From NCBI RefSeq assembly GCF_001632365.1, contig NW_024468543.1, positions 115,749 through 179,748 on the forward strand: a stretch of 64,000 nt of DNA, in the 5' to 3' direction. Shown piece after piece: positions 21,761 through 33,504 of this stretch. Source of the DNA: Laetiporus sulphureus 93-53. Its lineage: Eukaryota > Basidiomycota > Agaricomycetes > Polyporales > Laetiporaceae. The translations under genes were made by a program, and so were the position numbers. The notes under the pieces were generated by a model. The model ran no database searches, was not told the origin of the DNA, and saw only the letters and a program-made list of their open reading frames with translations. How positions within the stretch are numbered: position 1 is the stretch's first letter; every line of letters starts with the position of its first letter.

Positions 21761-24038
21761 CGTCGCGAAGTAGGCCGAATTGTAACGTCGGTGAGATGCG
21801 AGAAAGGGATGAGTTAGGTTGAGAAGGCAGGTAGCTTTTGTGAGCGTGTATAGATGTATGCAGGTAGTGTCCAAAGGACGAATGTGTCAACGGTGAAGGG
21901 CACTCGTGGTGGTCGAGGGGCAAGTGCGATAACAAAGGCGACGCGACGGAGTGGCACATTTTGTAGGGGGCGCTTATTGTGCCTCGTGGCTGGTGGCAAT
22001 GGCCCGAGCAACCCATCCAACTCCGATTCTCTTGGAACCCAACGCCGCACAGGGAAGTGGCCTTGATTTGCCTGTTCCTCCTGTCAGTGACTTCCGTGAA
22101 ATGTGGTACTTGTTTGAGCAGGCGGTGCGTCCACACTTCAGGTTCTCCTTAGGGTCCGACCGGACTATGAGTGGACACTGACACCCTTCCAAAGGATAAC
22201 CTCCTACGAACAAAGGTGGGTTGTTAATGTTGCGTGGGATGGTACCAGTGTATATAAGAGCTGGGGCCTATATCATAATACATCGTCATGTCGTTTTCCG
22301 CCATACCAGTGATGATGACACTGGAGTCGAATCGTCGCCGCTTACACATAACTGCATCGAGTATTCCACGCATACGTGCCCTCATTATCGCATGCACATC
22401 ATCTGCTCGCTACCTTATTACTGATCCTCGTCGTCTGAGACTATGTACGTCTACGTAAACTCTGCTTTTTCTCGGATCGGAAGGTTGTTCTTCGGCCTCT
22501 TTGGAGATAAATATCGTATGTCTTCCTTCAATAGCAAATTGTGCTGCATAGAATTTTCTGAATCAAGTCCTTACACTGTGAAACCAATGACTGAGTTCTG
22601 AAGCTGCATCCTTTGGCTTGGCTCCTCTCTATCGAAGTAGTGGAACTTGCAAAAGTGATTTGCTAGTACCGTTGTAGCTTTATAGCCTAAAGACAAGTGC
22701 TCTGGAAGTGCATTTTATGGTACGGAAAAGTGCCTCGCCGAGTTGCAATGACATTCTTTCTAGAGTCTTCTCAGTTTGAGAACCAGCACGTAATGACAAA
22801 TGATTATATGCACTGCGAAGGGCAAAGTTGTGACCAGTTGCAAGGTATTAGTGTGACTCATTTCCTCTATTGAGACATGATAACTCTGGCTTGATATATG
22901 GACGTGATGATGTGAGGAGGTCATCACGACTCCTGGATACTGCGTCCTTGAGGGGAAGCGACGAGACATCTTGATGTGTCATTAAATCTTCCAATGTTCT
23001 CACAATTCACATCGAGTCTGCATATGGGTTGTGCATAATTTCATTTCCGTTCAATCCGGGACACGTCCTCTATACATCTTCTCGTACTTGTCCGGAGTGT
23101 CGGTTTCGAGAGCTGTCCATTTCGATGCCCAAAAGCGCCACAAGCGCGTAAACGCCCGACGAACTTGAGCGCGTCGAGCACGAGATCGCGTCGTAGTCGT
23201 GCGACTAAGTTAGTAATTGATAATCTATATATTCTCTATCTATCGTAAAGCCGATCCTGTCGACGAAAGCTTCATGTATATACGATTAGAATGCGATCTG
23301 TACATTTGTGAATACTTCCAGCGATGCGGCCATGCCTCGAAATTCAGCCGCAGCCACAGCCTAGCAAGGCCACAAGTCGCCACACGCCCGTCCTCAGGGG
23401 AAAAAAGCTGCTTTCGTGCTGCTTGGTGAAGCCTTGTGACGCTTTGCTGCCACTTATCCTGCTTCAATGCCATGCAGCAGTAACTAGTAGAGACACGTTG
23501 ATGCGATGTAGAAGGAGATGCTTTCTTGACACAGCAATCTGAAGTGTGGATGAAAGGCGGAATAAGCGCGCTTGAGGCGGCGATTTACCCACGCCTCTCA
23601 GACGACACAGGCCCCGCGCGGTAATCGTCGACCTACTTCGACTGAGCCATGGCCGGCTGGCCCACCGATTCATTGTACGCCTGCCATGAGTCCGTCGACC
23701 ACTGTGTCTCCCTGAACCCTGTAGTTGTGCTGCAATACTGGACCGGATCGTCATGATGGCGGCACGCCGAGTCCAATCCTCGATCGATCCGAGACAATCT
23801 ATTCGCCAAAACTACAGCGGCACGAAAGAGAGATAGCTAACGCTGTCGTGCAAGTGTCCCCGTCCGTGTAACTCACATCCTCAATCCAATCAAAATAGTC
23901 TACGTCTAATGAATTCCATCGCAGCTCAGCTTGGGAGCTCTCGAGTCAGAGCACCAGTATCTCAGCCAGTGTCATATACCAATTGCGCCGCATGGTGGGC
24001 CACACAAATAACCGAAGGCGATGCCGTCTCTGATTGGA
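21761..24038. other. upstream region of family A gene and spacer, unit 2
   Basis: This is the counterpart of 4398-6707. The ATAAGCGCC element is present near 21966. No conserved reading frame is seen. Confidence 0.4.
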
Positions 24039-24935
24039 CTACTTCTGCAATGCTGCCGATGTGTTGCTTGGCTGGACCTTGCTGGATGAGAGCGACGGAC
24101 CGGTGACTGGCTTCTGTAGACCAACAAAGCACAGTGAACTCGGTGAGTATCTATACAAACATTACACAGCTGTATGCAGAACTCACTGAGAAGCATTTAG
24201 GTTTAGGCCACGCTCTTGCAGGCGTCTGCCTCAAAGGTTTCGTGACAGAGGGTGCCCTGGCGGTCTGCAAAAACGAAGGTACGCGTCCGGTCTTATCTGG
24301 CATGTTGACGGTCCCAGGTTGCCTGGTGATGACGACCTCCCCGTCTTCTTCGTGACAATCCCAATTTCCAAACAGGATGGTTTCAAAGCTCTCACGCGGG
24401 TGGACAGGCTGCGGCATCACCAATGGAATGGTGTACGGGCCTTTGGTGTATGTTTTTGCACGGCCAAACTTGTCCTTGAATATGCTTTCATATGTCTGCA
24501 AAGGAACTGTTCATGCTACCACACAATCATGTACAACGGCCATAGAACTCACCACGGTCCAATAAGCCACGAAGTTGCCCTCTTCATCCGTCCTCTTAAC
24601 CCATTTTGACCATCCCTCTCCTAGGTACACGCCCTCGGTAGGCATGACCCAGGGCGACGATGGACGACTGCCGGAATCATTCCAATCCTTGAGGTCAATG
24701 GTGAGTGCACAGGACAATACGGGCACTGATGAGCTGGCTGACGCACCGACTCGCTGCTTGTGCTCGTATTGCATTGTGTTCTCATGAAGTCCATCGTCTG
24801 CTGGTAGTCATCCGCCGAGGCTGGGTCATCTCCCCAATCGGACCACTCGCTGGGGGATACAGCTTGCATATGCACATCTTCTCGAGGATCCACTTGAAGG
24901 GCATTCTCTTCGTCGTTCGGGGGAGGAGTGATCAT
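24039..24935 (-). CDS. family B protein, unit 2 copy 2
   Basis: This is the copy of the gene at 6708 with four phase-0 exons. Exon 1 begins MITPPPNDEEN and keeps SPSEWSDWGDDPASADDY. Exon 2 keeps PWVMPTEGVYLGEGW. Exon 3 keeps IPLVMPQPVHP and CHEEDGEVVITRQ. It ends with the Ser-rich tail at TAG 24039-24041. The acceptor of the last intron is CTACAG, a better match than in unit 1. The function is unknown. Confidence 0.72.
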
Positions 24936-25174
24936 GATGATATGGCGATCAAAGAAGAACGAGTGGCAAGTGACCAGACAACAAAGGCGAACAGTGAGAA
25001 GACAGCGGACAGACTCAAGCTCTGTGCGCAGAGACTTTGCCGTGCAGGCGTACGGAAGAACCGATGGGGGTGTTGAACAAGCGGCTCGAGTATGGCGGCC
25101 TTAAATAGATAGCCGTGGCCACAGTCGAGGTTCAACATGAGCCAAACAACGTGGCCTGAACACGTTGTTTACTA

Positions 25175-25193
25175 GCACCAACACGTCTGTGGC
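25175..25193 (-). promoter_or_regulatory. decayed cassette core, unit 2
   Basis: On the minus strand the sequence reads GCCACAGACGTGTTGGTGC, followed by AACAACGTGTTCAGG. ACGCGT has become ACGTGT. It lies about 240 bases before the ATG at 24935. Confidence 0.6.
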
Positions 25194-25717
25194 AGCGGGC
25201 TCCACTCGCTTAGGGATACCTCCGGTCAAATATTATTCGCGGGAGGCAATGGGCCATGCTGTGCATACATGGTATATTCATTTATTCTGGCCCGAATACT
25301 CAAGACATTGAATGTTGCTGCCTAGCGATTGGACTTCATGGCCGATACTTTTGCACTGCGGCCACGCTCAAGCATGTAGCCTGTCAAGCTCGTCCGCATT
25401 TTTCTTGGCCACTGACGTCTGGCCCTAGCGTGGCATGCGTAGTCTCACCTCGCTTCTACTTGGTCCACATCCTTCTCGAGCCCTCCTGTGCTTATCACGG
25501 ACGACAAGGCTGTGAAGAGGTGTGTGAGTAGCCCGATGGCAGGCGAGTTCATTTAGAGAACAAATATGATATTGCGTTAACGCTTGTGAGGAAAGTCTGC
25601 ACGATCACGATGTCTCATATAGGGGGAGCACGTAACTCCCAATGTGTATAGTATCAAATTATTCTCCTGTGGCCCGGAGCGTGCGATTGGACGCGTTCGA
25701 CTGCAAGTGGCCCAGAC

Positions 25718-25737
25718 GCCACAGACGCGTTAGCGCC
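25718..25737 (+). promoter_or_regulatory. orphan cassette core, unit 2
   Basis: The sequence GCCACAGACGCGTTAGCGCC is intact and followed by AACGTGTTCGCGTCGCGCC, as at 8389. No family gene follows before the convergent kinase-like gene at 27216. Confidence 0.65.
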
Positions 25738-27215
25738 CAAAGCCAACGTGTTCGCGTCGCGCCTGAGCATTGCGTACCTGACCCTCGCCACAGCCGCCGA
25801 ATTTTCTCCTCGTACTATCACCGTGCCACTCCGTGCTGAACGATTCTCTAAATTGTTTCTAGGAAGCTACCTGATGAAACTGCAGTCCGCGAAATGGTCC
25901 GCCATCGCCGGCGCCACTCGTCAGTTGGGTTTGAGTGGCGAATTTGCAATATCGCATCCTACCGCTTTTCGAGTACGTGTTCAAGCAGGTCGTTATAGGG
26001 GGATGGAGGATGAGGCCTTGAGATATGATCGGCGATTCACACAACGACAGCAGGATGGTGAGCTTCTCCACTAATGTGGATCGTGAGCTGCGCACTGAAT
26101 CTGCATCGTTGAAAAGGGTATATATCCGCTCCATGAAGTTTGTCCAGCTTCAACGGAGTCATACCAGGTTATTTGAGTGCTGCCACCGCCTGTGGCGTTC
26201 AAGTTCATGGTATGGGGCAAACTGTGCAATGGCCGCCGAAGTTGATGTTCAATCGCAGAGTCTGTTCTGGTTCGAGCAAGAACGTACGGCCGGCATCTAG
26301 CTTGTTATTCTACCTTTTCCCTCTCAACATGACCATTCTGTGAGCTGGTGAAGGAATACGTCTGAGTACGTCCCTACATCTTACAATGGTGGTAATTTAT
26401 GTCAGTAATACGGAAGTTCATAAACGGTTCAGAGGCAATTACCGAAACTTATTCCTATCTCACAGCTCACCCCACCTCTTGACATACACGGGGAACGGTT
26501 GTCATCAGGGCTGATTGTATCGTAGTAGTTCGCATTCGGCGCTCTCGAAGAAATGAGCAAACATGTGTGCGTGCGAGCGCCTTCACCCAGGACTTCACAT
26601 ACAAGTAAGACACTGTCTTCTCTTAATTATGCCGTCGAATCCCCTCTTCATCTCATACATCATCGCGTGTGCGGGCGTAGAGCTGGAACGATGTTGTCGA
26701 CTCAAGAACTCGGCTTTCATGCAAACGTTTGTAGGGCGACCATCATGTTCAAGCTAGGTCCAAGATTAAATAATGGAAATGTCCGTCGTCTCCCAAGCCA
26801 AATGGAGTTCGATAAGTAGAGGGGAAAGCCAGTCGTACTAGTGCTACTATCAATAATGAGAAGCTCGAGGTACTACATATTACGACACATCAATAGCGGC
26901 AAAGAAAAGCTCGAAAACTGAGACTAACAAATCGCAGAGACGAGCCAGCATTTCATGAAAAATCATGTTTAGGAGAAGGAGAGCATGATTTGCACAAATA
27001 AACGGGATGCGAAGAAGACAGTTAGTTATTAGGAGAAAGACAACGGCAGAGGACTCGGACAACGGTTGCAGAATATACTCGTTTGGAAAAAACAAACCCC
27101 AGGAATCATGGTTCTAGATTAGTTATTCGTGCAACTTCTATAGCAAGCAGAGAGGTTCGCTTACTACATGTAGCTTGGAGATCGCAAGGCTATACATATA
27201 TCGAAACTTACTACG

Positions 27216-28148
27216 CTATCTGGGATTGCCGTTATCGTCCAGACCTATAACGAACGTTCATTAAAATCCCATGTCAAATACAAGTTAACGTACCCAAGGT
27301 CGGATCGAAATACATCCACAAAAATGTACTGATCCTACCCATCGTACGTAGATTGGGACTGGACGGCCAACCCAAGTGCTGCGCGACGGCGGCGGTGAAC
27401 TGGACGCTCGAAGACATAGTATAGCTGGCGAATGATTCTGGCAGTAATCCTACTGCTCCGAAGTCAAAGAGGCACGTCCTCCCTTCGACATCGACGCCGA
27501 AGTTGCTCTCGTCCATGTCGGACTGCGTAAAGACCAGCCGCTCATTGCAAAGGCTGACGTGTGCTACTGGCCCGGACCTGGGCGTAACCTTCGTACTAGC
27601 CTAGCCCAAGTCATATGTTAGTGGATGGCGAACACAAGAAAATACAAGCATGGACACACTTTATTCAAGTACCGCTCGATAGCCTGGATGCTTGAGAAAG
27701 ACAGAGGCGCATTGTAGTCCTTGAAAAACTTATGGCGGGCGTGACCGCTTCCTAGAGGGCCAATCCGGACACGGTCGGGAGGAGGAGTTGGAAGATCACG
27801 AAGCCACTGGATTGCCAGTGCCGCCCTTTGGGGAAGGTCCGGGACTGGAGTGGGAGTAAACTTGAGGTTCTCCATAACCATGTACGACATCTGATGGTCA
27901 CGATGGAAGAATTGAATGACCTCAGGAACGTGTGGCGCACTCATGTTGCTCTTTGCACACTGGAAGACGTACGTCTGCGTCTCAAATTCAGGGTACAGAG
28001 ACTCGTAATCGTCGAATTTAACGAAGAATCCATCGATGACGAGGCAACGTCTGTAGCCATTCTCCCTCCAATGAGAGCGCTCGTGTTCAGCGCAAGCACG
28101 AATGATAGCGGCCTCGAAGGCGGCTGCGTCGTTGGGGGTGGATGTCAT
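27216..28148 (-). CDS. kinase-like (APH-type) protein, unit 2
   Basis: This is the copy of the gene at 9847. Exon 1 (from 28148) differs from unit 1 at about 17 of 163 residues and, by my count, 37 of about 463 bases. The catalytic-loop-like segment TQSDMDESNFGVD and FDFGAVGLLP are unchanged, so constraint is strongest there. The first intron donor is GTGTGT in place of GTGCAT. A one-base deletion in the last exon moves the stop two codons earlier (27216-27218). It is probably functional. Confidence 0.76.
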
Positions 28149-28369
28149 TGCTGTGTTCCTTGGATTTAAGCAAGATTAAGGGAGAGTGGTATAAGGATGC
28201 GTACGAAGATAAAAGATAATGGGCTATAAGGAAGAGGACTAGGTTGAGAGCAGAACACAAACGCAATGCTTCGGATGAAGACGCTTGAGTAAAGGTTAGA
28301 AAGAGCGAAAAATCTGATACGTACGAGGATGAAAGTCGAAGGAGAAGTCAGGATGAAAGACAAAAGTCT

Positions 28370-28856
28370 ATGTGCAGAGACTTTGTCGTGCAGGCGCGTG
28401 GAAGAGCCGATGGGGGTTGTTGGACAAGCGGCCCGAGTATGGCCGTGTAAAATAGCCGTGGCCACAGTCGAGGTTCAACATGAGCCAAACAGCATGGCCT
28501 GCACACTCGCGCCCACACGGAGTCCGTGGCGGAGGGCTCCACTCACTCAGGGATGCCTCCGGTCAAATATTCGGGGGAGGCAATGGGTCATATTATGCAT
28601 ACATGGTACATGTATTTATTCTGGCCCGAACACTCTAGATATTGAATGTTGCTGCCTGAGTGATTGGACTTCATGGCCGCCGATGTTCTGGGTCACACTG
28701 CGGCCACTGTCAAGTGTCAAGCCCGTCCACATTTTTTCCTTGGTCACTGACAGTGACGTCTGGCCCTCGCGTGGCACGCGTAGTCTCGCCTCGCTTCTAC
28801 CTGGCCAACGTCCTTCTCGAGTCCTCCTGCGCTTAGCACGGACAACAAGGCTGTGG
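28370..28856. repeat. truncated intra-unit repeat joined to family C remnant
   Basis: This is the counterpart of 11020-11519, including a degenerate core near 28509-28527. The following roughly 1.4 kb of unit 1 is missing, so the repeat runs straight into the last exon of the family C remnant at 28857. Confidence 0.7.
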
Positions 28857-29405
28857 GTGTCGACACTGCCCACGTTCACCAGGCCACGCAGAACGTCACC
28901 GGTGGAGTTGGACTTTTACAAGGGATACTTCAGTTACCCGCAGTCGGAGAAGCCGTTTGCAATGCAGCAGACCCCGAGAAGGCTTGCTGAGATGAGGAAG
29001 GCTCGTACGGCAAGGAGGGGAGCAAGAGAACTGGAAAGGCGTGTTCGACATGTGCCGGCGGACGACCTTCGGGAAAATGATGACGAGGCTCAGCTACAGG
29101 GGGAGTTCACGCCGGCAGTCTCGGACAAATTGACGAATGAGCGCGAACCTCAACGTCGCGCGGCACAAGCTATGGCGGGATCGGGAGAGGAGCACTAGAC
29201 GATGATGATGGAACAACTGACGCAAGTCGAGGCCACGACGACGGGATTGGTAGTGCGGTCCGAGGGCGAGCCCCAGCTGCTGTCCTCGGAGGCCCAGGTT
29301 CAGATTGCCGCCATGTCGAGTTCCTTGCGCGTCGCAGACGAGATTCAGATGCCGGCGGACGCAAATGGCCCTATGAAGCAAGGGGAGGATCACAAAGATG
29401 AATGA
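28857..29405 (+). pseudogene. family C remnant, unit 2 (last exon only)
   Basis: Only the part homologous to 12898-13448 remains. A CAG codon of unit 1 is a TAG stop at 29196-29198 (GAGCACTAGACG against GAGCACCAGACG). The start, exons 1-3 and half of exon 4 are lost to the deletion. By chance, a long open frame (28329-29198) fuses promoter-derived sequence to this exon. I treat it as non-functional. Confidence 0.8.
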
Positions 29406-29490
29406 AGGGTTGTCACGAGAGCGAGAGATTGATGGTGGCAGGCGATGTGAAGAGAGGGAGACAAGAGGTCTGCACAAATTTGTCTTAGGG

Positions 29491-29640
29491 TAGAGGCCGT
29501 ATTCAACTACGCTGTCTCGTTCATAATCATGAATAAGCTCACACTGTATATAACGTCCGGTTTACATCCCAATGCTTTTGGAGCTTGCGTGGGACGCGTT
29601 CGAACGTGAGTGGCGCGACGGCCACAGACGCGTTACCGCC
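29491..29640 (+). promoter_or_regulatory. intergenic cassette (3' block plus promoter core)
   Basis: The block GAGGCCGTATTCAACTACGC is followed by the core GCCACAGACGCGTTACCGCC (29621-29640) and AACGTGTTTGCGTCGCGCC. A TATAAGCGCCC box lies near 29898. The next gene starts at 30121. Confidence 0.75.
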
Positions 29641-30120
29641 TGGGAAAAACGTGTTTGCGTCGCGCCTGCATGCGTTCTTTCTGCTTCGCCTTTGCCCAGC
29701 AGAACATACTCCAGAGACTTCATATGCTCTTTTTCATGTTATATATGAGCATTGCATGCATTAATTTTGAGGAACCGCTTGGAGCCCATGACAACTTTTG
29801 CTGAAGTTGTCTGCTATAGTCGACGCCACTCGCCACATGATATTGCAATGGCGAATGGTGGCATTGCGGCAGGCACTCCGCACTCCGCGAGCGACGAATA
29901 TAAGCGCCCGTACTTCAACCGCGTCGACGCGTCTTGCCCTCCCTCTTCACACTTGTCCCTCGACCACGACCAGTGCCTTTTGTCAATCGTCCGCTTCACC
30001 TTCGAACATCTGTATGGGTTATCGCTCCCTGTGCGCATGAAATAGCTCACTTACCTTTGATCCTGCCAGATCTCTCATCGCGCATTTTCATCAATCGCCG
30101 CCACTCGACGTACTTCCACC

Positions 30121-31311
30121 ATGTTGCTCTCCCTTCTACGGCGCATCGGCGCAGCTTTCAAGAGGAGACTCTTGCCCAACGCACAGCCATATCGCTCTGA
30201 CACGGAGGTCAAGGCTGGCTGTGCGGGAGAGGTCGGCATCGAATGCGAAGTCACATCTGGGAATCTCGACATTAACACGACCAAGACGGGGAACGACAAG
30301 CTGGTAAGTCATTCAACCGCCATTTTCGTATCAATGTCGGGGCTCACCGAGTCGGAACCGTGTCGCGTATGTTTCATGTCAGTCGAACACCTCCATCTTT
30401 CACGCCTGCCACGATGTGGCAGCGACCGTCCTGAACGGTACTGTTTGTACCAACCCGGCAGCTGTTGACAATTCTGTTGTAAGCAAGGGATGGGCCATCG
30501 ACGGCCACAAGTACCATACTCACTGTATATACAGAAACATGGTAGCTACCCCACGACTCTGGAAGCCGTTGACGGAGCATCACGCGGAGGACTGATCACG
30601 GAATCGACCACCTGTGTCGCGGATCGATATACATATGGGCAGCTCCAGGAGAATGCACTTGTGCAACATGGGGCGGCACAGACTATGGACGACATACCAT
30701 CGGTGAGCAGTGTTCCGTGCACGATAGACATTGCAGTGACAATGGCTGATCTATGTCGGCAGGGAACCATCGATCGTACATCTGGCACTGTCAACGACGG
30801 CTCATCGATGAAGAGAGCCACGGATGACACCTCCGGTATAAGCTCGGACGAATCCTCTCCTGCCTCGACTCCGACGTCCGTGTTGGCGGATCTCCCGTAC
30901 ATCCCGGCGGGCCCCAACGCGGAGAGGCAAAATGCACACGGAACGGTTGTGCAACAGCCAACGCTAGCATCGATGGGTTTCGGTCCGCGGGCGAGTGTGG
31001 TACACCGTAGAAACAATGGCAACACGGTTGGGACGACGACGAACACGTACACCGGGGTGTCGACCTTGCCCACATTCAGGAGGTCGCGCAGAATGTCACC
31101 GGCGGAGCTGAACTTCTACAATGAGTACTTCAGTTACCTGCAGTCAGAGAAGCCCTTCGCCATGCAGCGGGCCCCTAGAAGGCATGCTGCGACGAGGGCG
31201 GCTCGTACAACGATGACGGAGCAGCTTGCGCATATCGAGGCCGTGATGACGAGGTTGGCCATGCAGTCCGAGAGCGAGCTCGAGCTGGTGTCTCCGGAGG
31301 TCACGGTTTAG
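30121..31311 (+). CDS. family C protein, unit 2
   Basis: This is the copy of the gene at 14172 with the same four-exon phase-0 plan. The N-terminus is LLSLLRRIGAAFKRRLL. The last exon has a TPTSV motif and LNFYNEYFSYLQSEKPFAM. The premature TAG that shortens the C-terminus relative to the decayed paralogue is present here too (31309-31311), so it arose before the two units separated. Several residues differ from unit 1 in the Ser/Thr-rich middle, while the FYNEYFSYLQSE block is unchanged. The function is unknown. Confidence 0.7.
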
Positions 31312-31501
31312 ACCGCCGTCACGTCGATTTTCCTGCGCATTGTAGACGGAAACCCGATGCAGCCGGACGCAAACGGTCTAATGGAGCAACAGAGGAACAT
31401 TGAGGCGGGTGGAGGGTCCTCATGAGAGCGAGAGGTTGATGGTGGCAGGCTATGCGAAGAGAACGAAATATGGAGACTGCACGGAGTTCCGTTAGTGCTT
31501 T

Positions 31502-31655
31502 CTAGGAGAGACCGTATTCAACTACGCTGTCTCGTTTTGTAATCATGAATCGACTTACAATGTATATAACATGTTGTTATCGTCCCAATTTTTTGGAGCC
31601 TGCATCGGACGCATTCGGACGCGAGCGGCGCGACAGCCACAGACGCGTTAGCGCC
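31502..31655 (+). promoter_or_regulatory. intergenic cassette (3' block plus promoter core)
   Basis: The arrangement is the same as at 15551-15704: block, then core GCCACAGACGCGTTAGCGCC (31636-31655). It falls inside the 2.1-kb stretch that is almost identical between the units. Confidence 0.7.
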
Positions 31656-32137
31656 TGATAGAAAGGCGTGTGTGCCGCGCCTGCACGTTTTCTGTCTGCT
31701 TCGTCCTTGCCCAGCAAAACATTATCGTCCAGAGACTCCATGACGCTATCCTCCGTGCTATGCGCACTGCACACATTATTTTCGAGGAGCAGCCCAGCGT
31801 CCGTGACAACGTTTGCCGAACTTGTCTGCCACAGGCGACGCCACTCGCCACATGAGATTGCAACGGCGAATGATGGCCTTATACTGCCATAGCTGACCGA
31901 TTATCATGCGGTTCTATGCGCGTCGGCGTAGACGCAGTAGGTGTGCGATGCGCCTGACATCGTTTCTACAGTGGGTTCATCGCGGTGAGCTTTTTCATCT
32001 ATGCCACTCGGAATCCGTGCACTGACCTTGCCTCGCTGGAATTTCCGCTATGGTAAAATTCAACTCCGGAAAATCTCATCATATTATTATTTTTTGGTAG
32101 AACTGCCTGTAGCGTTCGTGGGGGCCCACAGTTAAAG

Positions 32138-32418
32138 ATGTCCGACATCAACGCACCAGTGGCAGACTCTCTGCCAGTTCAGCTACGACATCCGTACGTG
32201 ATATACGTCCGTTACTTCCCGCTTCGACCGTATGATGACCTGATAGGATGGTAACGAAGTGCGAGTGGGTAGGTTTCTACGTCAATAAACTGGTGGCTCA
32301 CATTCGTATGAACATGCAGTCCCTTGGTGCCACTCCCCACTCGTACAAGGCATCACTCGTGTATATGAACCATTGCAGCTCGTCGTACGGACAATTTCCA
32401 CGAAGTATCTTCCGATGA
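32138..32418 (+). CDS. candidate small two-exon gene, unit 2
   Basis: This is the nearly identical copy of 16187-16467, with the same 53-nt intron and the same spacing of about 480 bases from the cassette core. The product would have 75 residues, with WVGFYVNKLVAHIRMNMQ. It is unidentified, and the model is provisional. Confidence 0.35.
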
Positions 32419-33164
32419 TCGCCATCTATATTCGTGAGTCAATTCAGCGCGATTTTCACAATCAGAATGCACTACGTACGAAGACCAACTTATATCGTCC
32501 TATAGGTACTCGTTTTTTCCTTCGGGATGCGTATGTGAACCATGCAACATGCTGCACGTCTGCAAGATGCGAGGCCATTGCCGGGGCGGGGAATCCTTTC
32601 CAATCTAGTCCGTCGGCACGACGTCGATGGAATGTCTACCGACTTCAGTCGCTGGAATTTCAGACAAGAGAGCTTCTATGTCCTCGTCATGCGCAGGGCC
32701 TGTTTTCCGCAGACGATCTTGGTGATGATGTTCGCGTTTCGCCAGGAAGAATAGCGAGTCGATGTGGCCGGCATGAGCGACTAGATGGCCTTCGCCGTCG
32801 AGGAGTACAACGACCTTGAATAGATGTCAATGATCCTGCAATGGCGATGGTGAAAAGCGAGCGGTTGAGCGGCCAGCTTCGGAACAGGCAGATTACTGTC
32901 GAGATACGCGCGGCTATTACCCGATTGAGAGACGTCGGGCCTGGCGGTATGGCATTGTGCGCCACAGGCGCGCTTGAGTGGCGTCTCGAAGACTCATCAC
33001 TTTATTCATTGCGCACATATCGCGCTCAATTTCTGTAAGTTCTGCAACGATAGCCAATGTTACATGGGCATTATGCATTACTCATATCGATACACACAGG
33101 ACTTGATTCTGTTGCGCATGACAGTGAAATGGGAGATGGGAGCTCTTGTCATTGGTTAAATTCC

Positions 33165-33395
33165 ATGGTTTATCGGGCTCGTCCCTCCCCCATTTCCAAC
33201 TCTCCCGACAAGTATTTGTCCTCGACCAACGAAGGAATCATTCGTGTCTCACCCGCTTCCTTCTACAGCACCTCTATCAATGATCGCTTCCTCGTGAGTG
33301 TATAGCAGTTTATCTATCCGACAGCCACGTTGAAGGAAACTGTGATCCAGGATTCGATGGGTACGGAGCGTATTACAAAGGAACCAACAGTCTGA
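33165..33395 (+). CDS. candidate small two-exon gene at end of unit 2
   Basis: This is the copy of 17214-17444, starting MVYRARPSPISNSPDKYL. The overlapping alternative frame continues past the duplication end to 33709 here, whereas in unit 1 it is cut at 17553. If that alternative frame is a real gene, unit 2 holds its complete 3' end and unit 1 a truncated one. Both readings are uncertain. Confidence 0.25.
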
Positions 33396-33504
33396 GGGCC
33401 GATGAACAGCCTTCCCGAATGGGCCGCCGAGACTATGGTATTGCGTTCTTTTATTCTGATGGCGTTCATAAGGCGGCTACAAAGAAAGTCAGGTTGAGTC
33501 GAGA

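Larger units (their letters stand above)
24936..27215. other. spacer with orphan promoter, unit 2
   Basis: This is the counterpart of 7596-9846. It holds the intra-unit repeat (about 25010-25990) and AT-richer sequence downstream of the kinase-like gene. No gene is visible. Confidence 0.4.
17553..33504. repeat. tandem segmental duplication, unit 2 (15.95 kb)
   Basis: This is the second copy of 265-17552, in the same orientation. It is shorter, mainly because about 1.4 kb is missing between 28856 and 28857 (unit 1 positions about 11520-12898). The deletion junction reads GGCTGTGGGTGTCGAC, with a GTG shared by both ends. The last 2.1 kb (31425-33504) is over 99% identical to unit 1. Confidence 0.93.

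Noticed and set aside
28329..29198. 289-codon open frame in unit 2
   Set aside because: It was created by the 1.38-kb deletion that joins promoter DNA to a family C exon. Its first half is out of any known coding sequence and is antisense to the kinase promoter.
29196..29198. CAG to TAG changes as a sign of repeat-induced point mutation
   Set aside because: Changes between copies are mixed and not dominated by C to T in one context, and most copies keep open frames.
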